A stretch of 64,000 bases of DNA, taken from contig CM043945.1 in assembly GCA_014529385.2 (NCBI GenBank), positions 94,060,612 through 94,124,611 of the forward strand, given 5' to 3'. Of this stretch, positions 1 through 10,732 are shown piece after piece (the first letter of the stretch is position 1; the number at the start of each line of letters is the position of its first letter). The notes beneath the pieces were generated by a model. It saw only the letters and a list, made by a program, of their open reading frames with translations, ran no database searches and had not been told where the DNA came from. The stretch is from Adiantum capillus-veneris. Taxonomy: Eukaryota; Streptophyta; Polypodiopsida; Polypodiales; Pteridaceae. The position numbers and the translations under genes are program-made.

Positions 1-3000
1 GAGATAGCCCTTCTTGCTTCTTTGCAACGCATGAACATGTAAGTTACTTTTTTTGGTAATTTTGGTTGTGCATTGTTCTCTGAAAGGTTTAATTAATAAG
101 TTATCATATCGTTCTTTATGCAATATGCTAAATGAGCATGCAGTGATTAAACCATTGCTTCGAGATGTGCTAATTAACACCAACAACATATGTGGGAGTG
201 ATACAAAAGAGTATATTGAGTCTTTAAAGAGGAGGAGAATAAGTTAGTCAAAGGTTGCAGAAGCAAAGAGTCATGGTTTCCATTTTCGAGAGGCTACTTG
301 GCAAGGCTTGTGTTTCAGGTACTTAATTAATCTTTTTTTGTATAGATAGATTTGGTGTATGCAATTATAACTTTTATTTGTGGGATATGTAAAGGTTAAA
401 TATAACAAGGAAGTTGCATCGGCAACGGAAACAATTGAAAGAACTATGCTAGAAGAACAAAGGGAGGATACGTTACGAAAGGAGAAGTCTAAGATTCAGA
501 AACGAATTTCGGATAGAATTGGCAAGGTATGTTTATGTTCACAAAACAAGTAATTGAGCTTATTTTTCATTTTGAGAATTTAGGTATATATAATTAAACT
601 TCTGTCAGGTTTTACTTTGCATACATCCCAAACTGGGTGAGCAATGGAAAAAGACATTGTTTGATTTGCAATTTGAGGGTAAAGAATCATATGTGACATT
701 GGAGAAACTTAGAATGCTTGCAACTTCTGTTTTACAATCTGAAAAAAGAGTTAGAATTTTGAAACTATTAGAAGCTCCAGGAATACAAGGGAGCAATACT
801 TGATACCTACAAGAGAAGCCGATTTTAAAGGGTAAGTCAATTTATCATTTAGAAGTATTGGAAGACATTGGTATGTCTAAATGCTAAATTCATGTTTTTG
901 CATGTTAATTTGTGACAATTGGTTGGTGAGAGAAATATTTTTGGATAGGGTTGAAAGCGTGGACATGTCCTTACTTGAATCTTCACTTGAAAGCATGGAG
1001 GAGCCACCAACAATGCCACTAGACCCTACTTTAAGAAAGTATTTTGATGGAGTGAAGTTGGAAGCCCGTAAGTATATGTTTCAAATGTTGAGAAGTAGAG
1101 ATGCAAGAGGGGATCTCAAATCAGGAAAAAGTGGTAATGAGACAAAGGAGAATAAGTCCATGGAACTTGAAAAAGCGGCACAACGTGTTGTTTTTAGGTA
1201 CATTGAATGCTCTTTTTAGCTTTGATTGTTTTTGGTGTACATTGATGTGAATGTTTTTTTGGAATATGTGTGTCTATTTTAGGTTTTTTAAACACCTTGT
1301 TGTCAAGAAGTTGCTTGGTGAAATACCAAGTGTTTGCAAGGCATGGTGTAAAGTGGGTGACTCTCCTTTATGCATGTTTCCTTCTACCATGCAAGGATTG
1401 AGTAAATGGGAGATAGAAAATTGTCCATGGTGGATAGACTTTCCTTCGGGGAATCGTTTGGAGGAGGAGATTGATATGTATGAATTGCATGCTGGTAAGA
1501 GATCCACAGCTTCTATGGCTACTTTGCACAAAGAGGCTACACAGAAAGCATCAAAGAAAGACATCACTAGAAAATCAAGAGGTTAGTCTTTTCTCCTTAA
1601 ATACAAGCATTTGATACAAGAGTTACAAGCTTTTGTGTTCTCTTTGAATGTGTGTAGTTTTATGGGTTTTCTCTATATTAGATTATGGTGAGAAAGACAT
1701 TCATACTCAAGAGATTGCCAAAATTCTTGTAGAAAGTGATAATGTATTAGGTGAGTTTTTTAATATAAAAATCATGATATCTTTGTGTGCTCATTTGCTT
1801 TCCTAAAGAGTATTTATGTGTATGTGCAACTTGCAGAAGATTCAACTCTTGCAAAGGAATTTGTGACATATATTCACAATGGGCCATCAAAGATAGAATC
1901 TTATAGAGACACATGTTTTGAATCTATTTTTGGATGTTGTGTTGGTGATTATATTCAAATGGGTAGAGATTTTGAGAAAGGAAGAAATAATGAGGCATAT
2001 GGAAAGATGCATGAGTTTTTCAGCTTGCATGCTTATAAATACCATCATTGTCATCATGGAGAGAAAAAAGTGAAATGGGTAGCAGGACTTGTTTTGATAG
2101 ACTTTCCCACAAGTATGGTGGGAATAGATGTTGGCGAGGAGGTTCCTTTGTGGGATATGTTGACAGAGGATCATGTACGCTATAGTATCTCCATAGGGGC
2201 TGCTAGTCTTGCTAATGATGGTTGGTTGGTCATGATTAGCCCATTGGATGGTAATCCTACTTACATTGAATTTTTCTTAAAAGATTTATTTGTTCTTTTC
2301 TTTTTTGAAAATTTTGTGGTTGAAACTTGTAGGTCCTTGCCTCACTTGGATTGAAAAGTATGCATATTGTCAAGGTCTAGTCGTGGTAAGAAGAGTGGTG
2401 ATGGGAAGAAAAATACCATATGGAGGTTGCAAACAAGGAGAAAACACTTGCAGTGTGAGTAATTGCATAACAATTGATAATACCAATCTCTAAAATTAAT
2501 GGTTTGATGATTTAATACTAATACTTTTCTATTGTGATATGCATGATAGGTACGATGTAACATACTCATATTTGCTCATCGAATGGGTTACTATCCAACT
2601 TTGTATTTTGAGGATAGTAAAGCTCTTTTCAAAGCTAATTCATTGCAAAGTGATGATGATTTTTGGGCTCATTACATGCCTGAAAGCAAGAAGACACAAC
2701 ATCCACAATCCTCTAGATTGATTCGTGGAGCAACTCAAAAGAGTATGAGCTTCATGGCTTGTGTCCTACGCACTTGTTGTTATCCAGGGGGTTTAGTGAT
2801 TGACATGGGTTGTGGTACGGCACCTCTATCACATGCAACCATGTTATTGGGATATACATGCTTTTCTTTTGACAATGATGCATCAATCATCAAGGATTTG
2901 GTGGAACCTATTAAGCTATCAAGTGAGAAAAGGCCAATTGCATAAAAGGAAAAAGAACATACAAGAGGAGTGGAGGAGTTTGTGGTCAAACCGCTTGGAA

Positions 3001-3534
3001 ATCCTTTTTTGATGGATGACTAGTAAGTTTTACATTGGGTGTCTCTTAGACCTATGTTGCTTACTTTGGATGCTTACTTGCATGGATATTTGACTTATAA
3101 GTAACCTCTTGGTACTTTCTTTATTTAGTTTTTAGTTTTGAGATGGTGGATTGTGTGCCATAGACATGATGATGTTCTTTGTGGCCTTCTTTTGAATTTA
3201 GCTAGTCCTTTTATAATGTAGTTAGTAGCTATAGTATAAATAAGATTGATTTTCAGTCAATGCTCTTTCTTTATGTATGTTTATCAATGTGTATGTCATG
3301 AAAAGTTACTTTTTTCTTTGTGCCTTTGTTAAGCTTCAAGATAGGTGTCATTGTGGATATAACATTGATTTTTATTGGTGGGAACACTCTCCTAGTATGC
3401 TTCCTTTTTATGCAGAGCTACAGGCACAAAGAATGGCGGCAAATGAATCATTTGATGATGATTTTGTTGCTACTCCAAGGAGGGAAAGAAGAAAGTGTGA
3501 TTTTGTTGATGACGAGTGTGAGGAGGATAAATAA
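1..3534 (+). pseudogene. Multi-exon gene with a degenerate DNA (N6-adenine/N4-cytosine) methyltransferase-like core, broken
   Basis: About eleven coding blocks are separated by short introns with GT...AG ends; likely exons are 394-526, 609-831, 949-1197, 1283-1581, 1682-1750, 1837-2250, 2333-2453, 2550-3022 and about 3415-3534. The block at 1837-2250 carries LVLIDFPTS (about 2086-2112), in the place of a (D/N/S)PP(Y/W) catalytic motif, then a helix and the strand NDGWLVMI. The block at 2550-2945 carries VIDMGCGTAPLSHA (about 2797-2838) followed by FSFDND, like the SAM-binding motif I and its acidic strand end. Catalytic motif before SAM motif is the order of permuted beta-class N6A/N4C methylases. 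The tail is acidic (DDECEED). Lesions: in-frame TAG at 245-247, a frameshift near 800-805, another near 2378 and TAA at 2943-2945, after which coding-like sequence continues. The family assignment is inference; the N-terminal 400 or so residues are unrecognised and the 5' end is outside the window. Confidence 0.45.
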
Positions 3535-4586
3535 TTGTACAACTTGTGAACATTTATTTGGATGTTTACTTTGATAGCATCTTATTGTAGTGCTCACTAA
3601 TTATGCTTTGGTTTTAAGGGATATGTAAGGTGTTATTATCGATTTTGAAAAACCAATTGTTGTCTCTTATGGGATGGTAACCATGTGTTTGTGGATGAAA
3701 CAATTTATGTAAAGTGTGTTGTTAATATGTAGAGTGTGGTTGTTAATATGTCCTTCTCAAGCTGTACGTCTACTTTGGTGTCTTTTCCATAGTATGGTCT
3801 CTTTGGTCTTAAATCTTTGTGGTTTTTTTTTACATTAGAATCATGCTTTCTATTCTAATCTCTTTGGTTTTTCATCAGTTTCTCTTTGTTGTTTAGTTTG
3901 TTTGTTACACACACTCGCTCTAGTCATGATCTACATATGAGAAGTATGAGCGGATTATTTGTGTGTCTCTATAGAAGATTGTAATTATAATCCTCCTTAT
4001 GTCAGAAATATTTTTGTTTATGGTTTAATGACAAAGAAGTCATGGATGTTTATGCCTTAAAGATATGGCAAGCATGGTAAGTACTAAACATATGGTAAGT
4101 ACTAACAAGAAGAAAATGGAGATAAATTTAATCTAGAATTAAAAATGCTCAGTAAATTCCCTACATAGGGTTCAGGACTAAACAAAAAAAGAAAATGGAG
4201 CGTACATAGTTTGTATACAAACATGGAATAAAAATAAAGTTAAGCGTAGTCGAGTATTACTAGGATTTTAGCTACAAGATATCTTCAACTCATGTGTCTC
4301 GCTCGCTCTGTATCCCTCGCTCGCTTTTCAAGGCTCATTAAATGGTAGCACCCGCTATCAAGCATGACTGAGAGTACTCATTGAAAACCACCTTTTAAGA
4401 GTTCGACCAACCCAAAAGTCTTGCAAATGACTAAGAAAAACCAAGCCTTTATACATAATTTTTACAAGAGCACTCTGAAAACTCAAAGCATTATGTACAT
4501 CTATGTGATCGAGCCTAGTGAGCAAGATTTTTGGCATGACTTAGTGACTTCATGCTTATCCAAAAAATGCCTGACATAGCTTGACA
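3535..4586. other. Gene-free stretch, probably containing the 3' LTR of the adjacent minus-strand element
   Basis: No supported gene. AT-rich, with no open frame of interest. The right end fits the start of an LTR on the minus strand: a purine tract at 4587-4596 is followed by TGTCAAGC reading down from 4586. The other LTR boundary was not found, and no matching 5' LTR was found near 13.4-15 kb. Confidence 0.35.
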
Positions 4587-4783
4587 ACCACCCCTTGTAT
4601 GCTTAGTCATTCATGACAAGCAGAGGTCCCTAGGGTGAATAACTGCTGCATTTCATCCCCAGAAACCTCATCCACATTTTCAGATGTCTCCACATTGTTT
4701 CCTTCTATTGATAGCATTTCTTCAGTCAAATTGTCATCAAACGTGCCAGATACTTCTTCAATCTATAACCATTAACACGATAC

Positions 4784-5830
4784 TTATGTTGTGCACCATT
4801 TAAGTCTGCCAATTGATATACCATTTTCAAACTTGTTTACAACAATAAGAGGGCCTTCCCATTTGATTTGAAATTTCTTCTGAAAGGTATTGTCCAATTC
4901 TCTATTGTATCGCAACACCAAATCACCCTTCTTAATTTTTTTATCCTTCACGCATTCATTGGCTTTTAGTTGAGCCTTCCTTGACACTTCCTTATAGTAG
5001 CTCAAAGCTAAAACTCTATCCAATTGCAAGGATTTAAATCCAATAACCTTTTCTGCCATGCATTTGTTTGCTCCTCATCTTCTAATGACAACAACTTGTG
5101 AGCAGGAATTTCCACTTCAATTGGCAATAAAACTTCCTTGCCATAAACCAAGTGGTAAGGAGAAAATCATGTGCTCATTTTGATAGTAGTTTTGTAGGCC
5201 CATAACGCACAAGGCAACTCTGAATCCCAAGTCTTCCCATGTGTCTGAGTTGTCATTGTCAAGATCTTTACCAACTCTCCATTGAAACTTTCATTAAGAC
5301 TATTGCACTGTGCATAATAGGGAGAATTGTACCTATGCTGTATATTCAGCTTTTTTCATAGGAAATCAAATAGCTCTCCTCTAAATCCTGGTCCTCTATC
5401 AGAAAGTAGCTCTAGTGGCACACCAAATTTGCAACATATGTACTCATAAACAAATTTTCCCATCTCTTTTACTGGTAATCTATTTGACAGCCTTGGCTTT
5501 TGTCCATCGTGACAAATAATCGACTACGGTCAAGATGTAAGCATTTCTTTTGCTAGTCATAGGTAAGGGTCCAATAGCATCGAGACCCCATATCTCAAAC
5601 ACATCAAAAGCTAGCATTATCTTTCGCAATTCAGGCTTCAAAATTCTCTTTCTCATCATTTGACAAGACAAACATGACTTGCACCAATGATTAACATCTT
5701 GTTGAATACTCGTCCATATGTAACCTTGTTCCAAGATCTTATGCAACATGATCTTCATAGCAAAATGGCCTCCACAAGGCCCCTCATGATTTTCTTCCAG
5801 AATTTTGTAAATTTATTCTTTCCAAGGTAC
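4784..5830 (-). pseudogene. Integrase (HHCC, DDE core, C-terminal domain), Tat-like element
   Basis: Integrase inserts the cDNA copy into host DNA. The zinc-binding N-terminal region is at about 5650-5800 (GGHFAMK, then CKSCLSCQ). The first catalytic Asp is in WGLDAIGPLP (about 5580-5600), the second in LLSDRGPGF (about 5385-5410), and the Glu in SLNESFNGEL (about 5285-5310). The block 4784-5059 has the GDLVLRYN and KWEGPLIV signatures of the C-terminal (GPY/F-type) region. Stops and frameshifts split the protein into at least three reading blocks. It follows the second RNase H directly, which supports a single ancestral polyprotein. Confidence 0.8.
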
Positions 5831-6811
5831 ACAATGCAAAACCAAATCACCTCCTTTCATGTAAAGCACATCATCAAGCATTTTATATTTCCTTGCTTTT
5901 CTTATGAATGCATACTTTTTAGAAGACAATAAACCTTCAGGTAGAACACCTGTCAATAGAAAATCCACTTCCTTTGATAATATTTCCCTCCCATGATATA
6001 AAGAGGCATCTTCCTTTAGCACAAACTCACAAGTGATCATTTCTTGAGAAACATCATGCGCTTCTTCATTTTGAGACCTCTCAACATGCTGCAAACTCCA
6101 TGCTTCGAGCTTTTTGAGAAATGCTTTCACTTTGAAGCATAAAGTTTTTAGTTTAGGGTTCTTATTCTTCCATACTCCCAGCACTTGCTTCACAACCAAC
6201 AAAGCATCTCCTTTAATTTGCAAGGGTTTAATTCCCAGTTGTAAGCGTATATGCAAACCACCTTCAAAAGCCATGTATTCTGCTTCATTATTACTTTTGG
6301 CATCAAGTTTCAACCCTTGCTTTCTCATAAGCTTCCCTTGTGCATCATACATGGAAATGCCTCCTGAAGCAGCATCATGAATTCTTCGATAAGAACCATC
6401 AAAGTACAACAATGAAGCATTAGAAATTGCAGCAGTCTCGACTTTCTTTTTCCGCACCACCTCTTCTTTTACCAAAACCTGAGTATCCTTATAAGTGAGA
6501 AGATTTTCTAGGGTAGCCCGAGTACTTTCCTCCACCAAAAAGGTAAACTGAAACTCTTGAAGCTCTATAGTCCATTTCGACACTGTTTTTGGTATATTTG
6601 AATTATTGAACAATTGGGAAAGCAATGAATAACTCGTGAGAAAGGTAAATGACTTTTGCAGCAAGTAGTGCCTAAATTGTCTGCAAGCGTAAACCATAGT
6701 GGTCATCACCAATTCAATTTCCAAAAAATCTCTTTCATGAGGGGTCTTTACTCTACTAGCATAATGAACAGGCTTCATATACTGAGATTTCTTCGCCCTT
6801 TGCAATAACAT
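5813..6811 (-). pseudogene. RT-associated RNase H followed by a second, archaeal-type RNase H
   Basis: An open block of 332 codons. The first part (YASRVKTPHERDF, then FRHYLLQKSFTFLTSY) matches the RNase H region that follows Ty3 reverse transcriptase. From about residue 135 a second RNase H fold begins: LLYFDGSYRR supplies the first acidic residue, NNEAEYMAFE the second, IKGDALLVVKQ the third, and SQNEEAHDVSQ lies where the last Asp is expected. All four catalytic acids are plausible, so this domain looks less decayed than its neighbours. It would degrade RNA of the RNA/DNA hybrid during reverse transcription. The tail (KMLDDVLYMKGGDLVLHCVP) leads into integrase. Confidence 0.8.
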
Positions 6812-7151
6812 AACTCCGATAGCATATCTCCCATTGATGGGTTGACATAAAACTACTTTTCCCCCATTCAGGAGCTTGCATAATAGGTACTCAAAACCTA
6901 TTTAACTTTGTCAAAAACATCATCACAGTCATTAGACCACTCCAAGGGATCATTCTTAGATGTTTGCTGTAATGGATACAATAGCTGTGATGCCAAAGTA
7001 TGAAGCAAGACAAATATTTAACTTTTTGTATGAAAGTGGCCAACTATTTGGTATCTTTTGGTAACAACAAAGCCTCCACTTTCTCTAGATCTGCTTCAAT
7101 ATCATTTTTTGAAATTACATGCCCCAGAAGCTTCACCCGTGGCTGTGCCAA

Positions 7152-7800
7152 CTACCATTTTTTAGGATTGATCTGACCCCCGCATTCATCATACTTGGAA
7201 AAATTCATTTCAAGCTTTTGAACATGCTCTTTTCTTGAACTGTATACACAAAAATCATCTATGAATCCTTTGAGAAACTTCCCAAGAGATGGGGTAAGGA
7301 ACCAATCTACTTTTCTTTCAAAGGCTCCTGGCCCATTTGTCAACCCAAAAGGAAGGCACAAAAGCAAAAACAACCCCATGGCGTGAGATAAGTAGTTTTT
7401 TTCCTATCTTCAGGAGCAAGGATAAGCTGAAAGTATCCTGAATACCCATCACGGACACTGTATCTCTCATAACCAGCCACTGCATCTAGCAATTGATCAA
7501 TAAAAGGAAAAGGGTAAGGATCTTTCTTGGTCACCGCATTTAGTGTCTTGTAATCAACACATACTCTCCAATTCCCATCTTTCTTTGGGGTGACTACTAC
7601 ATGGCTCACCCATTCAACATTATCCACTGGCACAATGAACCCAACATCCAAAAGCTTATCCACTTCTTCCTTTAAGGCATTCATCTGTTCCTTGCCCATC
7701 CTCCTTAACTTCTCTCTGATTGGTTTTTCCCCTTCAACTAGCTAGATCTTCACAGGATCCCCAAAAAAAACCCTTATTTCCTGATATGAGGTAATGAAAA
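7152..7800 (-). pseudogene. Reverse transcriptase, Tat-like Ty3 element, frameshifted
   Basis: Two overlapping blocks, 7340-7699 and 7152-7379, encode consecutive parts of one RT. Visible motifs in order: LLDVGFIVPV, WRVCVDYKTLN, RYSVRDGYSGYFQ (first catalytic Asp), then after a frameshift near 7345-7380 LPFGLTNGPGAFER and the active site GFIDDFCVYSS (about 7255-7275). Upstream, to 7800, the lead-in (GDPVKI, EKPIREKLRR) is readable but has stops. A thumb-like LLGHVISKNDIEAD is readable near 7100-7140. The frameshift lies between catalytic motifs, so no active enzyme can be made. Confidence 0.85.
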
Positions 7801-8105
7801 GATTTCAAAACCTGTCCAACATTGCTAAGTACCCCCTTCTTTCTCCTCGTGTCAAATTAGTACTCAGCATATTTTGAATCAACTCTTTCTTCGCTGGCAG
7901 TTCCTGTTTAGGTTGCATCAACTCTTCAAGTTGCTCTAAATGGCTTGAAGAATTTATATTCCCTGATAATTGCAGCACTTCACCAACTTCTCTTTGTTCC
8001 TTGTCCAACAACAAGAATGACACTTAACCCTCATCACTGGAACTCAAAGTAGTGCTACTTTTTGAGTCTTCAGAACTATCATCACTGGAAGTTTAGGACT
8101 CATCA

Positions 8106-8219
8106 TTATCACTCACATCTTCGAGTACCATAGGCTATTTGGTAGTCATATCAAACACCCTCTTATCACTCACATCTTTGAGTACCATAGGCTATTTGGT
8201 AGTCATATCAAACACCCTC
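8106..8219 (-). repeat. 57-bp perfect-period tandem duplication inside gag-pol
   Basis: Two adjacent copies, 8106-8162 and 8163-8219, differ at about one base. The period is 57 bases, so it adds 19 codons without shifting frame. It lies between the protease-like block and the RT lead-in of the Tat-like element. Confidence 0.9.
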
Positions 8220-8432
8220 TTTTCACCATTGTTGTCATGCACACTGACAGTGCCCTTGCCCCAATCTTGCATGGCACCAACTGCTTTGGCAACCAAGGTT
8301 GTCCCAGAATGAGAGGAAAGGCTCCAGACCAGCTGGCCTAACATGGAAGTTCACCATAACTTTCACGTTAAAGGCTTCAACTTCCAAATTCTTGATCATC
8401 CCCAAACGTTTCACCTTGACATGGTTTGCTAG

Positions 8433-8651
8433 TCAAATCCAAAACTCAGAGCTTCCGCATGTAATGAGACCCAGTCTCTCAACACATGAGTGTGTGATCA
8501 CACAAACTTCAGCACCTTCATGAATATAGGCTTCTCCCATGCCCACACCTTTGTGCCAAGCGTTCACCCTAGGACAGATGTCGGGTAACTCTTCCACGGA
8601 CAACACTCTGGCTTGTCCATGCTTCGGCTCTTTGTTTGGTTTAACTTCCAC
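8433..8651 (-). pseudogene. Retropepsin-like protease fragment with altered active site
   Basis: A 72-codon block between gag and RT, the usual place for the element's aspartic protease. It contains the flank GAEVCVITHSCVERLGL, which fits a retropepsin active-site loop and following helix. The catalytic D-(S/T)-G triplet reads H-E-G (AYIHEGAEV), so the catalytic Asp is missing and the protease would be inactive. The assignment rests on position and on the loop flank. Confidence 0.6.
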
Positions 8652-8683
8652 TGCCTTTTAAGTTTGGTCACCATATTCATCAA

Positions 8684-9874
8684 CTATCCAAAAGTACAAT
8701 CTACTTTCCTCCCAATCAGGTCTTCCTTTAAATTGTAAATTGTTTGGCCTTCTCCCAAAGGCAAATCTGCCACTTCAAATCGTCTATGAGGCTTTCTCTT
8801 TCTCTTGGATTTCGCATCTTCACCCTCCTTCTCCTTCCCTTTATTTTTACTAGGCCCTGGTGCTGCATAGCATTCCCTCTCTCTTTTGCCTACTGGCAAC
8901 ACATCTGCATCTTTCATTTCTACCCGCACAATATCCACATGACCACCAGAGGTTGAGGCTTGATTTTCTTGTCCAGTATCTTGATCTCCCAGTATATCCA
9001 ATTCATAATCATTAGCTCTATTAGGAACGTGTTGAGGAAGTGGAAACATATCCCCTCCCATCCTTGTTGGCTTTGGACAATAAGTGCTGATGTGACCAAG
9101 CTCACCACAATTATAACAAGTTAGAATGAATCTCCTCTACGACTCAAAACCACCTTTTCCATGACCTACATTAGCATTAGGATGAGCTTCACATCCTTGA
9201 GCCACCCTTCTACCACGTCCACGACCACGACCACCTCCACCACCAAGAACACTAAGTCATGATTCCTGCATCATGGTCATCATGTCTTGCATATCTCGTT
9301 GTAACTGTTCAATACTAGCAGCCCTTTGAACAAGTTGGCCTCCAGCTTCTACCCGATTCTCCTCCTTTTGGCTACCATTATTTTGCTCAGGGATCGCTTT
9401 CCCGTATTCATTAAGCCTTTGAGCTTTCCATTCTTTCTCTCTGGCAACGGCGATTGCCTCCTCGAAGGTGGTAGGCCTTTTCAACTCAATTTTGAACTTC
9501 AAGCTATCTTTTAAGTTTTCCACTTTAACATGGATGGAGGGATCTCGTTTCCCAAATCTCAAACCCATTTATCCCATAAACGGGTGAACTGCATGACAAA
9601 ATCATCCACACTTTGATTAGCGTCTAAGTGTACCCCAGAATTTCATGCCAAACTTTGTCAGGTACTTCGATGGATCGCTATTGTGCCAGGAAAGCTTGCT
9701 TCACACGATTGTAGTCCAAAACCACCCCTGGTTTTGTGCCTACATCAACTCCTCAAAATTGTGTAACCAAACTTTTGCCTCATCCTGTAAGCTATATTGC
9801 AACAGCCGCAATAATATAACTTGGTCTAGTATATTGCAGAGTAAGAAATTGGCTTCCAACTTTTCAATAAACGT
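8684..9874 (-). pseudogene. Gag of the Tat-like element (C-terminal part, with CCHC zinc knuckle)
   Basis: Capsid-type sequence runs from FIEKLEANF at the 9874 break through SLQDEAKVWLHNFEEL (about 9740-9800), then LKFKIELKRPTTFEEAIAVA (about 9450-9500), typical of a retrotransposon gag domain. A zinc knuckle CYNCGELGHISTYC (C-x2-C-x4-H-x4-C) sits at about 9070-9115. The block at 8684-9061 is a charged linker leading to the protease. Several stops and frameshifts break the frame. The N-terminal gag sequence is displaced to 13269-13400 by the insertion at 9875. Confidence 0.8.
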
Positions 9875-10732
9875 TGTTGGGAAACAAGCAAACTGGAACA
9901 CCTCTATAGCGATGTCACCCAAGAGCGTTAAAAGAGCACTACAAGACACCAAAATCTTTTCAAAATCCTTTTGAAACACCACAAGTCCAATAGGAGTAGA
10001 CCCCTTGGGAATTTATTGGCCGTCGCCCACCCAAGAGACTATGTCACATAGGAGCAAAACCCTGCCAAAGCATGGACTTACAGCACATGCCAACCAATGC
10101 ATATGAATACAAGGGCCTCCCCTTTCATGATTGAACATCACAAACCCAAAATTTCAACATCATTTTCACAATTCATACATACATGCCCTCCAAATCTTTC
10201 TGCACCCAATTTGCCACTAGGCTGCCATAGCCACAACCCTGCAGAGAACTAGTCGTAACCTGAAGAGAACAACTTCAATTGAGGCACTTTAAAGATTGAA
10301 AAAAAGATTGAAAAATGACTGGCAAGAAAGCTGAAGATGAACAAAATTGATTCCATACGCCGCCATGAGGAAAAATAACGTGAACAGAAAGTTGTCCCAG
10401 CACGACTACACGTAGAGAAGGCTAGTCGGGGCAAAAAACTACATCCAAAAGCACCAAGGAGACACAACGAGCTAAAACCTGAAAATTTCTGATGTTTGGC
10501 TGAAATTTTTTAATTTTTTACATGAGTTTAAGTTATATACAAGTCTCCCTTCAAAAACCTCACTCACGGGCACTTACAGTAGCCCGACAGCTATCACTAG
10601 ACTAGCGACTTGCAGTGCATGTACATGTTCTTGTTAAAGCAAGCTAAAAATATCACCAAAACAAAGCCCACATACCCTTTTGACATCGGATGTCATGTTC
10701 ATATGTACAAATGTACAAAAAACGGGGTGTCA
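9875..10732 (-). repeat. 3' LTR of the gag-only element
   Basis: Collinear over 858 bp with 12411-13268, roughly nine of ten bases identical by eye. Termini on the minus strand are TG (10732) and CA (9875), the canonical LTR ends. The element's ORF runs a few codons into this LTR. Confidence 0.9.

Larger units (their letters stand above)
4587..9874 (-). mobile_element. Ty3/gypsy retrotransposon, Tat-like, main part (3' gag to integrase), inactive
   Basis: Read on the minus strand the order is gag with zinc knuckle, protease, reverse transcriptase, RNase H, a second RNase H, integrase and a polypurine tract (AAGGGGTGGT at 4587-4596). A second, archaeal-type RNase H between the RT-associated one and integrase is established for plant Tat-lineage Ty3 elements. 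All coding blocks are interrupted by stops and frameshifts, so the element is dead. The start of its gag lies at 13269-13400, beyond an inserted LTR element (9875-13268). Its 5' LTR was not identified. Confidence 0.85.

Noticed and set aside
1274-2174. Minus-strand open frames opposite the methyltransferase-like gene
   Set aside because: Shadows of the plus-strand exons; introns and protein-like sequence are consistent only on the plus strand.
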